A DNA stretch of 7,458 bases from a bacterium HR41 (GCA_002898855.1 BEIR01000054.1:1-7458); one strand, 5' to 3'. Counted from the stretch's first letter, positions 1 to 5,465 are shown. Numbers and translations: made by a program. The notes: generated from the letters alone by a model not told the origin.

Positions 1-513
1 GCGCCGCTCCTCCGCGCGCAGGGCGTCGCTCCACCCGATCAGCGCGTGTTTCGACGCCGCGTACGCCCCTTGGCGGGCCAGGGCGATGCGACCCGCGACG
101 GAGCTGACGTTGACGATCGCGCTCGGTGCCGACGTGCGCAGCAGCGGCAACAGCGCTTCGGTGAGACGCACCACGGCGAGGAAGTTCAACGCCAGCGTGC
201 GCTCGACGTTGGCGGCCCCGCCGCGCTCGGGGTCGCCGAAGGCGGCCGGCCAAGAGGCACCCGCGTTGTTGACGAGCAGGTGGAGGGCGCCGAGCTCGCG
301 GCACCGCTCGGCGACCGCTGCGGGCGCCGCGGGGTCGGTGAGATCGACAGCGACCGCTGTGGCCGAGCCGAGCTCCGCGGCAAGCCGCTCGAGCCGCTCA
401 CGCCGTCGCGCGACGAGCACTACGTGCCACCCGTCCTTCGAGAGCCGGCGGGCAGTCGCCTCGCCAATCCCGCTGGAAGCGCCCGTCACCACGGCTATCC
501 GCTGCTCGCTCAC
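1..513 (-). CDS. Short-chain dehydrogenase/reductase (SDR), 3' end outside window
   Basis: The first 171 residues of a classical SDR, an NAD(P)(H)-dependent oxidoreductase with a Rossmann fold, probably cytosolic. Visible in order: the nucleotide-binding TGxxxGIG motif (T10-G17, TGASSGIG), an Arg cluster at 36-38 after the second strand that favours NADPH, a VDLTD segment (56-60), the NNAG motif (82-85), and the catalytic triad S138 (in NVSS), Y151 and K155 (YAASK). The family is usually about 230-270 aa, so roughly a third is missing past the left edge. The GTG start at 513 is preceded by GGAGG with 4 nt spacing. It overlaps the stop of the upstream gene by 4 nt (GTGA), so it is the third gene of an operon and probably translationally coupled. 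The substrate cannot be told from sequence. Family assignment is secure; the specific function is unknown. Confidence 0.95.
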   Translation of the reverse strand, partial: MSEQRIAVVTGASSGIGEATARRLSKDGWHVVLVARRRERLERLAAELGSATAVAVDLTDPAAPAAVAERCRELGALHLLVNNAGASWPAAFGDPERGGAANVERTLALNFLAVVRLTEALLPLLRTSAPSAIVNVSSVAGRIALARQGAYAASKHALIGWSDALRAEERR

Positions 514-935
514 TGCTCCTCCCTGACGACTCCTTCTCCCGCGCGCGTTCTCGTCCGCGTTACGCCCGCTCGCTCCACCGCTCGCACGGCCAGCGCGACG
601 ACGTCGCGGACCAGGCGCGAGCGAGGAACGACGACAGCGAAGCCGAGACGCTCGCCGAGAGCGCGAAGGTCGAAGCGCACGTGCGGATAAAAGCCGACGG
701 CGGGGACGTCGACGCGGCACGGCGACGACAGCGCACCGCTGGCGAGTGCTTCGAGGTCGACGATCACGACATCGAAAGGGTTCGCGGTTTCCCGCTCGGC
801 GGGTTCGGCGAGCAGGCTACCGACCTGCACGACCGGCACCAGCTCGGCGTCGTTGCCAGCCGCGGCGAGCGAGCTGAGCAGCCGCGACGCGAACAGCAGG
901 TCGTCGCAGGCGACCGCGATCCGCAGCGCGGTCAC
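510..935 (-). CDS. Degenerate response-regulator receiver-like protein, single domain
   Basis: A 141-aa protein with a GTG start at 935 that overlaps the upstream stop by 4 nt. An in-frame ATG at 986 lies inside the upstream gene and would add 17 residues with no fold role, so the overlap start is preferred. The pattern resembles a CheY-like receiver: strand 1 LRIAVACDD with an acidic pair D11-D12, then an alpha-1-like helix, strand 3 FDVVIVDLEAL with D60 where the phospho-acceptor Asp would sit, VPAVGFYPHV at the strand-4 position, and FAVVVPRSRL at the strand-5 position. The invariant switch Thr/Ser and the strand-5 Lys seem absent (GFY, and PRS in place of KP), so ordinary phosphotransfer signalling is doubtful. 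There is no output domain; the C-terminus is a short Arg/Thr-rich tail. It sits between an unknown protein and an SDR. The receiver resemblance is read by eye and needs a profile search; otherwise this is a conserved-looking hypothetical. Confidence 0.75.
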   Translation of the reverse strand: MTALRIAVACDDLLFASRLLSSLAAAGNDAELVPVVQVGSLLAEPAERETANPFDVVIVDLEALASGALSSPCRVDVPAVGFYPHVRFDLRALGERLGFAVVVPRSRLVRDVVALAVRAVERAGVTRTRTRAGEGVVREEQ

Positions 936-1294
936 TGCATCCGCAGGCGCTGGAACTCGCGCCGCACGGACTCCGGACGGCCCCACATCGGCACCACCTC
1001 GGCGCGACCTGCGCGCACGTCGCGGAGGGCCAGGGCGGCGTCGATCCCCTGCTCGTCGAGCAGGCGCAGCGTGGCGCGCACAGCGGGCACGGCAGCGGCG
1101 TGGCCGAAGCGGTGCGCGACGCGGATCGTGAAGCGCAGGCCGTCGCGAGTGTCGGGGATAGCGTTGACCTGGGTGAGGAGCGTCGCCGCCTCCACGAACT
1201 GTTGCGGGCGGCGCAACTCGAGGTCGAGCTCGAGGTAGCTCCAGTCATCGGGCAGCGCCGTGACGATCCGTTCGAACTGCTCGACGAGGCTCAT
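932..1294 (-). CDS. Hypothetical protein, 120 aa, first gene of a three-gene operon
   Basis: I do not recognise this family. The protein is soluble, with no signal peptide or membrane segment. It starts with an amphipathic helix (MSLVEQFERIVTALP), then a likely strand (WSYLELDLELR, 18-28), a helix (30-43), a second likely strand (LRFTIRVAH, 53-61), a helix after an Ala-rich turn (AAAVPAVRATLRLLDEQGI, 66-84), a third strand (AALALRDV, 86-93), and a tail with a Trp and basic residues (PMWGRPESVRREFQRLRMQ). The alternation of strands and helices suggests a small alpha/beta fold. The ATG at 1294 has a TACCCT box 9 nt upstream and no Shine-Dalgarno, consistent with a leaderless or near-leaderless mRNA. 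Its TGA overlaps the GTG of the receiver-like gene, so the two proteins are probably made together and may act together. Coding status is supported by the two-sided operon structure and by a sensible amino-acid composition. Confidence 0.8.
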   Translation of the reverse strand: MSLVEQFERIVTALPDDWSYLELDLELRRPQQFVEAATLLTQVNAIPDTRDGLRFTIRVAHRFGHAAAVPAVRATLRLLDEQGIDAALALRDVRAGRAEVVPMWGRPESVRREFQRLRMQ

Positions 1295-1309
1295 CGCGGG
1301 CTAAGGGTA
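1295..1309 (-). promoter_or_regulatory. Putative -10 box (TACCCT) of the hypothetical/receiver/SDR operon
   Basis: On the minus strand TACCCT (1309-1304) fits TANNNT and lies 9 nt before the ATG at 1294, putting transcription start about 2-3 nt upstream of the start codon. No purine-rich Shine-Dalgarno lies between them, and I see no good -35. The same arrangement recurs at other starts in the window, which raises confidence. The rest of the 102-nt gap back to mntH holds only GC-rich short inverted repeats. Confidence 0.5.
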
Positions 1310-1396
1310 CGCTCTCGCCGGGCGGCGGGGTCCGCTCCGGACGGTGGCCGCGGCGATGGCCAGGCTCGGCGCCGGCACCGCCCGGTAGCGACGGCA

Positions 1397-2722
1397 TCAA
1401 GCGACGCCCAGCGTTCGCGCGAGCAGGAAGATGTTGAGCGCGCTTACGAGCAGCGCGATCGCTGCTGCCGCCGCTGTCGTCAGGGGAGCGTTGGCGAAAC
1501 GGCCCATGACCCGCCGCCGAGCGGTGAAAAAGACGAGCGGGACGAGCGCGAACGGGATCCCGAACGACAGCACCACCTGGCTTATCACGAGCGCGCGCGT
1601 GGGATCGAAACCGGCGCCGATCACGGCGAGCGGCGGCACCATCGTCACGAGCCTACGCAGCGTGAGCGGCAGCGAGCGGCGCAGGAACCCTTGCATGACC
1701 ACCTGACCGGCGTAGGTACCGACACTGGAGCTCGAGAAGCCCGATGCCATCAACGCCACCGCGAAAGCCAGCGCCGCCCCGCCCCCGAGGAGAGTCCCGA
1801 AGCCGGCGTGCGCCTCTTCGATCGTCCCAACGTCGAGCTGCCCGTGGAAGAGCGTCGCTGCAACGATCAGCATCGCGGCGTTGGCGGCACCCGCAAGCGA
1901 CATTGCGATCACGACGTCGATGCGCTCGAACCGCAACAGCTCACGCACCTCATGCTCGTCGCGTGCGGGCACGCGGTCCTGCGTTAGCGCCGAGTGCAGG
2001 TAGATGACGTGCGGCATCACGGTCGCGCCGAGGATCCCGGTCGCGAGCAACACGCTCTCGGCATCTTCGAAGCTGGGGACGAGCCCGTCGGCTACCGCGC
2101 TCGTGCTCGGTCCGCTGGCGAACATCTCGTAGAGGAAACCGACCAGCACGATGCCGAGGAGGCTCGCGATCGCTAGCTCGAACCGGCGGTAGCCGCGCGT
2201 CTGTAGGGCGAGGATCACGAACGCCACCGCCGCTGTGACGAGCGCAGCGGGAAACAACGGCATCCCGAACAGCAGGTGGAGCGCCAGCACACCGCCAATG
2301 AACTCGGCGAGGTCGGTGGCCATCGCCACGAGTTCGGCTTGGATCCACAAAAACCAGACGACCGGTCGCGGCAGGTGCTCGCGACATAGCTCGGGAAGGT
2401 TGCGGCCCGTGGCGATCCCGACCTTCGCCGAGAGATACTGCACGAGCATCGCCATCAGGTTGGCGGCGACGATCACCCACAGCAGCAGGAAGCCGTAGCC
2501 GGCGCCGGCGCTGATGTTCGTCGCGAAGTTCCCGGGGTCGACGTAGGCCACGGCGGCGACGAACGCGGGGCCGAGCAACGCAACCGTTTGCCGGATGCGG
2601 CCGCGCGCGCGCAGGCGCTCGAGCGGGCTCGGCTCGAGCAGCGATGTGGTGCCGCCGATCTTGGCTTCGCGCTGGGCGCCGTTCAGTGGTCGCGGGCGGC
2701 CTTCACCGCCGGTTCGGTACAT
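1397..2722 (-). CDS. mntH: Nramp-family divalent metal (Mn2+/Fe2+) importer MntH
   Basis: A 441-aa inner-membrane, proton-coupled Mn2+/Fe2+ importer, strongly similar along its length to E. coli MntH as I recall it (412 aa). Hallmarks: DPGNF at 62-66 in TM1 (D62 and N65 are metal ligands in the family), LSAKVGIATG at 97-106, QAELVAMATDLAEFIGG at 128-144, and the TM6 ATVMPHVIYLHS segment at 233-244, with metal-selecting M236 and H238. Also present are SSSSVGTYAGQVVMQGF (330-346) and DPTRALVISQVVLSFGIP (373-390). About 11 hydrophobic segments are visible. A 44-residue polar N-terminal extension precedes TM1. The ATG at 2722 is chosen because it sits 8 nt after a TAAACT box; the open frame continues upstream, but only antisense to ygfZ. 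Expression is probably metal-regulated through the inverted repeat over its promoter. M236 argues for transition metals rather than Mg2+ or Al3+. Confidence 0.97.
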   Translation of the reverse strand: MYRTGGEGRPRPLNGAQREAKIGGTTSLLEPSPLERLRARGRIRQTVALLGPAFVAAVAYVDPGNFATNISAGAGYGFLLLWVIVAANLMAMLVQYLSAKVGIATGRNLPELCREHLPRPVVWFLWIQAELVAMATDLAEFIGGVLALHLLFGMPLFPAALVTAAVAFVILALQTRGYRRFELAIASLLGIVLVGFLYEMFASGPSTSAVADGLVPSFEDAESVLLATGILGATVMPHVIYLHSALTQDRVPARDEHEVRELLRFERIDVVIAMSLAGAANAAMLIVAATLFHGQLDVGTIEEAHAGFGTLLGGGAALAFAVALMASGFSSSSVGTYAGQVVMQGFLRRSLPLTLRRLVTMVPPLAVIGAGFDPTRALVISQVVLSFGIPFALVPLVFFTARRRVMGRFANAPLTTAAAAAIALLVSALNIFLLARTLGVA

Positions 2723-2736
2723 GGACGAGCAGTTTA
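2723..2736 (-). promoter_or_regulatory. mntH promoter -10 (TAAACT), near-leaderless start
   Basis: Minus-strand TAAACT (2736-2731) matches four of six positions of TATAAT and ends 8 nt before the mntH ATG, placing transcription start at or within 2 nt of the start codon. No Shine-Dalgarno is present in the 8 nt. The hexamer lies wholly inside the left arm of the inverted repeat at 2731-2749, so a protein bound there should block RNA polymerase. No convincing -35 is seen. Confidence 0.6.
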
Positions 2737-2749
2737 GCCGTGCCAAACT
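2731..2749. promoter_or_regulatory. 19-bp inverted repeat, candidate metalloregulator operator for mntH
   Basis: The sequence AGTTTAGCCGTGCCAAACT is an inverted repeat with 8-nt arms matching at 7 of 8 positions around a 3-nt centre (AGTTTnGC nnn GCnAAACT). Its length and style resemble operators of the DtxR/MntR/IdeR family, which repress Mn2+ or Fe2+ uptake when metal is plentiful. It overlaps the mntH -10 and stands out as AT-rich in GC-rich surroundings. It lies 24 bp upstream of the ygfZ -10, so ygfZ might also be affected. No regulator gene of this family is in the window; the assignment to that family is inference. Confidence 0.6.
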
Positions 2750-2773
2750 TTTCGTTTTGCCGAGTACGACATC

Positions 2774-2785
2774 TACCCTTGCGAC
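2774..2785 (+). promoter_or_regulatory. ygfZ promoter -10 (TACCCT), leaderless start
   Basis: TACCCT at 2774-2779 is followed by exactly 6 nt and then the GTG at 2786, which would make the G of the start codon the first transcribed base. There is no Shine-Dalgarno. A T-rich stretch at 2749-2758 lies roughly where a -35 would be, but is not a good match. Confidence 0.55.
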
Positions 2786-3853
2786 GTGTTTGCACCGTCG
2801 GTCGAGGAGTACGAGCGCGCCGAACGCTCGGCGGTGCGCGTCGAGCTGGGCGCGCGCGCGCTGTTCGAGGTCACCGGTCCCGATGCCGCCGAGCTCCTGC
2901 AAGGACAGGTGACGAACGACGTCGCCGCGCTGGCGCCGGGCACGGGCTGCTACGCGCTGCTCCTCACCCACAAAGCACGCGTCCGCGCCGACATGCGCAT
3001 CGTGCGCTTGGACGATCGCGACGGCGCGCCGCTCTACCTCGTCGAGTCGGAGTCGTTCGCGCGCCCGGTGCTCGCCCACATGCTGACCACGGCCGCGGTC
3101 GGCTTGCGCGCACGCTTTCGCGATCTCGGCGAGCGCTTCCAGCTGATCGCACTGGTCGGTCCGCACAGCGACCGCTTCGTCGCCACCCCGCCGGCTGCAC
3201 GCGAGCACGCGGTCAGCGCCGCCGACGGCGGTTTCGCGCTGCGAACGTACCTGGGGATCGACCTTCTCGTGCCTGCGGGCCAAGCTGCCGTGGCCCCGGG
3301 CGACGAGCTCCGGAACGGGAGCCGGGCGCTTCTCGAGTGTTTGCGCGTCGAGCACGGACGGGCACGACTCGGCATCGAACTGGGCAGCACTGTGATGCCC
3401 GCCGAGGCCGGCGTGGTCGAGCGCGCCGTCTCGTTCACCAAGGGCTGTTACGTCGGTCAGGAACCGGTCGCCCGCCTCCACTACCGGGGGCGACCCAATC
3501 GACTGCTGCGCGGTTTGCGGCTGAGCGGCGAGGCCGCTCCTGGGGCCACGCTCGTGCGCGAGGGGCGCGAGGTCGGGAAGGTCGGCACCTGCGTGCGCTC
3601 GCCGCGCTTCGGGACTATCGCCCTGGCGCTCGTGCGGCGCGAGGTGGAGCCCCACGAGCGGGTAGCCGTTCTGCCCCCGCCAGCCACCGACGAGGAGGGG
3701 TCCGGTCGACGGTCGGCCGGCGCTCCTACGAGCGACAAAGCGCAGGCCGACGAGCGGCCCCAGGTGCACGCGGAGGTCGTGGCGCTGCCGTTCCGCGGCG
3801 ACGCCGCCGGCGCATCGTCGGCAGGGGTCGCCGGCGCGCGCGAGGGCGATTAG
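2786..3853 (+). CDS. ygfZ: YgfZ/GcvT-domain folate-binding protein, Fe-S cluster biogenesis factor
   Basis: A 355-aa cytosolic protein of the YgfZ (COG0354) family, which is related to the glycine-cleavage T protein, binds tetrahydrofolate, and supports synthesis or repair of Fe-S enzymes. The diagnostic motif KGCYVGQE is present at 219-226 with its invariant Cys221. Other family segments are FEVTGPDAAELLQGQVTND (27-45), the THKARVRADMRI segment (61-72), RLGIELG (194-200), MPAEAGV (204-210) and the C-terminal barrel VGKVGTCVRSPRFGTIALALVRRE. Between RVAV (292-295) and the final barrel strand AEVVALPF (329-336) there is a Pro/Glu/Ser/Arg-rich linker of about 33 residues, absent from typical members, and a low-complexity tail follows. 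The GTG start is fixed by the -10 box 6 nt upstream. The gene is divergent from mntH and 10 nt upstream of the acyltransferase gene. Family assignment is firm; the folate and Fe-S role comes from studied homologues. Confidence 0.93.
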   Translation: MFAPSVEEYERAERSAVRVELGARALFEVTGPDAAELLQGQVTNDVAALAPGTGCYALLLTHKARVRADMRIVRLDDRDGAPLYLVESESFARPVLAHMLTTAAVGLRARFRDLGERFQLIALVGPHSDRFVATPPAAREHAVSAADGGFALRTYLGIDLLVPAGQAAVAPGDELRNGSRALLECLRVEHGRARLGIELGSTVMPAEAGVVERAVSFTKGCYVGQEPVARLHYRGRPNRLLRGLRLSGEAAPGATLVREGREVGKVGTCVRSPRFGTIALALVRREVEPHERVAVLPPPATDEEGSGRRSAGAPTSDKAQADERPQVHAEVVALPFRGDAAGASSAGVAGAREGD

Positions 3854-3863
3854 CATCGCCTCG
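3851..3863 (+). promoter_or_regulatory. Putative -10 (TAGCAT) of the acyltransferase gene, made from the ygfZ stop codon
   Basis: TAGCAT at 3851-3856 fits TANNNT and uses the ygfZ TAG stop as its first three bases. It ends 7 nt before the ATG at 3864, and there is no Shine-Dalgarno in the gap. It could give a leaderless message independent of ygfZ read-through. The match could be chance, since only T, A and T are fixed in the box. Confidence 0.35.
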
Positions 3864-4907
3864 ATGGCGAGGGGAGGCGCAGAGGTAAAGCGGCGGCGCA
3901 GCGGCACACGCGTGCGCGGTCTGCGCGCCGACGGCCCGCTGTTGGGAAGCGCACACCTCACGCTCGAGGCGGGCTCGGAGCGCCTGCGACCGGCGCAACC
4001 GGCCTTCGACGTCCATGCCGACGCGCTCGAGCTACCCGTTCAGGAGCCGGGAGGTCCGCTGCGTGCCGCGCCCGAGCCCGACCTGCGCGAGCTGCGGCGG
4101 CTTCTGCCACGGCCCGAGCCCGAGCGGCAGGTCGACGATTGGGGCCGCTCGCAGCGCGTTCTCGACGCTTTCATGCCGCTGCTCGACTTCTATTACCGCT
4201 ACTGGTTCCGGGTCGACGTCGAGGGGATAGACAACGTCCCGTCCGAGGGCGGCGCGCTGCTCGTCGCCAACCACTCCGGTGCCCTGCCCCCTGACGCGCC
4301 GATGGTGATGCAGGCGATCCGCCACGAGCACCCGAACCCGCGGCCGCTCTACATGCTCGGAGAGCACTGGTTCAAGGGCTATCCGCTCGTCGGCATGCTC
4401 GCCAACAAGCTCGGCCTGGTCGCCGCCCACCCGGCCAACGCACAGCGCTTGCTGCGCGACGAGCAGCGCCTCGTGATCGTCTTCCCCGAGGGCCAGAAAG
4501 GAACCCGCAAGGTCTTCTGGCAGCGCTACCGGCTGCGCCGTTTCGGTCGCGGCGGGTTCGTTCGCACGGCGATCCTCGCCGGCGTGCCGATCGTGCCGGT
4601 CGCGGTCGTCGGCGCTGAAGAGGCGATGCCGATCTTCGCGCACGTACCGCTGCTCCAGCGCCTCACGGGCCTGATCTACTTTCCGATCAACCACGCCTTC
4701 CCCCACTTCGGCCTTGCGGCGGGCCTCATGTACCTGCCGGCGAAGTTCCGGATCCGTTTTCTCGAGCCGATCGACATGGCGCGCTACGACCGCAGCGACG
4801 CCGACGACGCGGCGTTCGTGCAGCACCTGGCCGAGGACGTCCGTTCGCGCATCCAGCGCGAGCTCGACGCGATGGTGAACGCGCGTCGCTCGGTGTGGCT
4901 CGGATAG
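3864..4907 (+). CDS. PlsC-like 1-acylglycerol-phosphate O-acyltransferase family protein
   Basis: A 347-aa LPLAT-superfamily acyltransferase, expected to transfer an acyl group onto a glycerolipid (typically lysophosphatidate to phosphatidate) at the cytoplasmic membrane face. Motif I is NHSGALPPD (136-144), with H137 and D144 separated by six residues instead of the classical HX4D; I recall this NH-S/A-G-x-LP-x-D form from actinobacterial relatives. FPEGQKGTRK (207-216) is the substrate-binding FPEG motif, and AGVPIVPVAVVGAEEAMP (239-256) is the conserved block after it. A hydrophobic aromatic helix (MPLLDFYYRYWFRV, 104-117) precedes motif I and may dock to membrane. Residues 1-90 are an Arg-rich, probably disordered extension not needed for catalysis. 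The ATG lies 10 nt after ygfZ, and no better internal start is evident. Exact acceptor and acyl donor are unknown, so no plsC symbol is given. Confidence 0.9.
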   Translation: MARGGAEVKRRRSGTRVRGLRADGPLLGSAHLTLEAGSERLRPAQPAFDVHADALELPVQEPGGPLRAAPEPDLRELRRLLPRPEPERQVDDWGRSQRVLDAFMPLLDFYYRYWFRVDVEGIDNVPSEGGALLVANHSGALPPDAPMVMQAIRHEHPNPRPLYMLGEHWFKGYPLVGMLANKLGLVAAHPANAQRLLRDEQRLVIVFPEGQKGTRKVFWQRYRLRRFGRGGFVRTAILAGVPIVPVAVVGAEEAMPIFAHVPLLQRLTGLIYFPINHAFPHFGLAAGLMYLPAKFRIRFLEPIDMARYDRSDADDAAFVQHLAEDVRSRIQRELDAMVNARRSVWLG

Positions 4908-4913
4908 CGAGCC
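4897..4913 (+). terminator. Small hairpin with the acyltransferase stop codon in its loop
   Basis: GGCTCG (4897-4902) and CGAGCC (4908-4913) form a perfect 6-bp GC-rich stem, and the 5-nt loop GATAG contains the TAG stop. No U-tract follows, so it is at best a weak, non-canonical terminator or an mRNA 3'-end protector. Such hairpins also occur by chance in DNA this GC-rich. Confidence 0.25.
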
Positions 4914-4921
4914 GGCGTGGT

Positions 4922-4971
4922 CGGTCGGCGCGGAGCGGGGCGATTGCGGTCGGCGCGCAGCGAGGCGACTG
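4922..4971. repeat. Two head-to-tail 25-nt repeats in the acyltransferase-lipoprotein gap
   Basis: Copy 1 (4922-4946) and copy 2 (4947-4971) abut and are identical at 22 of 25 positions. Both begin CGGTCGGCGCG and end with a GGCGA-x-TG pattern; differences are at repeat positions 12, 17 and 23. The repeat is noncoding under the preferred gene starts and lies 40 nt upstream of the putative lipoprotein -10. No third copy is visible on either side. It could be a duplicated binding site or a simple slippage duplication. Confidence 0.75.
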
Positions 4972-5010
4972 GAGGCTTCCCTACCGCGCACTGGCGACGA
5001 ACGCTTGGGT

Positions 5011-5028
5011 TAGGGTTTCGGCAAGGAG
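5011..5028 (+). promoter_or_regulatory. Putative -10 (TAGGGT) and Shine-Dalgarno (AAGGAG) of the lipoprotein gene
   Basis: TAGGGT (5011-5016) fits TANNNT and would start transcription near 5023. AAGGAG at 5023-5028 is a strong Shine-Dalgarno located 8 nt before GTG 5037. This decides between three in-frame GTG codons: 5028 overlaps the Shine-Dalgarno, 5031 is only 2 nt away, and 5037 has normal spacing. If the -10 is right, the message begins at the Shine-Dalgarno itself. Confidence 0.5.
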
Positions 5029-5036
5029 TGGTGCCG

Positions 5037-5447
5037 GTGCGAGCGAGGAGCGTCAAGATCGCGGCCGCAGCGGTCGCTTGCGTCGCGCTCGTCGGCTGCG
5101 GGTCCGAGCGCTGGGCCGGCAAACCGCGCCCGGCCCCGCCCGTGTCGCTGACCGCGGCGATCACGCGCGACGGGCTGGCGATCTCGCCCGATCGCGTCGG
5201 CGCGGGCGAGGTGGAGCTGCTCGTCTCGAACCAAACGGGCGTGTCGCAAACGATCACGATCGAGGGCGAGCGCGACCGCGTGCGCTCCGACAAGATCGCG
5301 CCCGGCGACGCCGCTAGCCTCGTTGCCACCCTCTCCCGCGGCGACTACCTCGTGATCGCCTCGCCGGGGGCACGGGGCGGATCGACCGCGCGGCTCGCGG
5401 TCGGCGCGCCGCGCCGCGACTCGTCCGACGAGCTGCTTCTCCCCTAG
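5037..5447 (+). CDS. Small secreted lipoprotein with cupredoxin-like beta domain lacking metal ligands
   Basis: A 136-aa protein with a clean lipoprotein signal: basic N-terminus MRARSVK, hydrophobic stretch 8-19, and lipobox L18-V19-G20-C21, so it should be lipidated on C21 and anchored outside the membrane. After a short Pro-rich linker, the rest is beta-rich: VSLTAAITRDGLAISPDRV, then AGEVELLVSNQTGVSQTITIEG, then IAPGDAASLVATLSRGDYLVIASP, then TARLAVG. This order (aG-x-v-x-l-x-v-x-N, then xG-x-Y) recalls small cupredoxin-like domains of secreted proteins. However, the copper-binding His, Cys and Met are absent; the only Cys are in the signal and lipobox, and there are no His residues in the mature protein. 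It is therefore unlikely to bind copper and may be structural or a binding module. An in-frame GTG at 4917 would bury the signal peptide and is rejected. The family is not recognised with certainty. Confidence 0.85.
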   Translation: MRARSVKIAAAAVACVALVGCGSERWAGKPRPAPPVSLTAAITRDGLAISPDRVGAGEVELLVSNQTGVSQTITIEGERDRVRSDKIAPGDAASLVATLSRGDYLVIASPGARGGSTARLAVGAPRRDSSDELLLP

Positions 5448-5465
5448 TCGCGCCCGCGCCAGCAC

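Noticed and set aside
46..690. Plus-strand frames over the SDR and receiver-like genes
   Set aside because: The minus strand contains the full SDR motif set; the plus frames have no recognisable domain.
936..986. An alternative ATG start for the receiver-like protein at 986
   Set aside because: It gives 17 extra residues (MGPSGVRAARVPAPADA) wholly inside the upstream gene with no fold contribution; the GTGA overlap start at 935 matches the next junction of the same operon.
1330..1380. Inverted repeats after mntH: a GTCCG/CGGAC stem at 1330-1342 and TGGCC/GGCCA at 1345-1349 and 1358-1362, considered as an mntH terminator
   Set aside because: The stems are only 5 bp and no U-tract follows in the direction of transcription. 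Such short pairs are frequent in this composition.
1100..1987. A 295-codon plus-strand frame crossing mntH, the gap and the hypothetical gene
   Set aside because: It overlaps two better-supported minus-strand genes, and its composition (Arg, Glu, His, Gln strings) is typical of antisense translation in GC-rich DNA.
2723..3961. An open frame continuing 413 codons upstream of mntH on the minus strand, antisense to ygfZ
   Set aside because: Its translation is Arg/Ala/His-rich and resembles no known domain, while the opposite strand encodes a clear YgfZ. Long stop-free antisense frames are expected in DNA this GC-rich. MntH homology begins only after the ATG at 2722.
4032..4991. A 319-codon minus-strand frame across the acyltransferase gene
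   Set aside because: It is antisense to a gene with unmistakable NHSG and FPEG motifs, and its protein is a charged low-complexity sequence.
4917..5036. A longer lipoprotein start at GTG 4917 (40 extra residues)
   Set aside because: It would place the signal peptide and lipobox in the middle of the protein and would translate the tandem repeat. GTG 5037 has a well-spaced AAGGAG.
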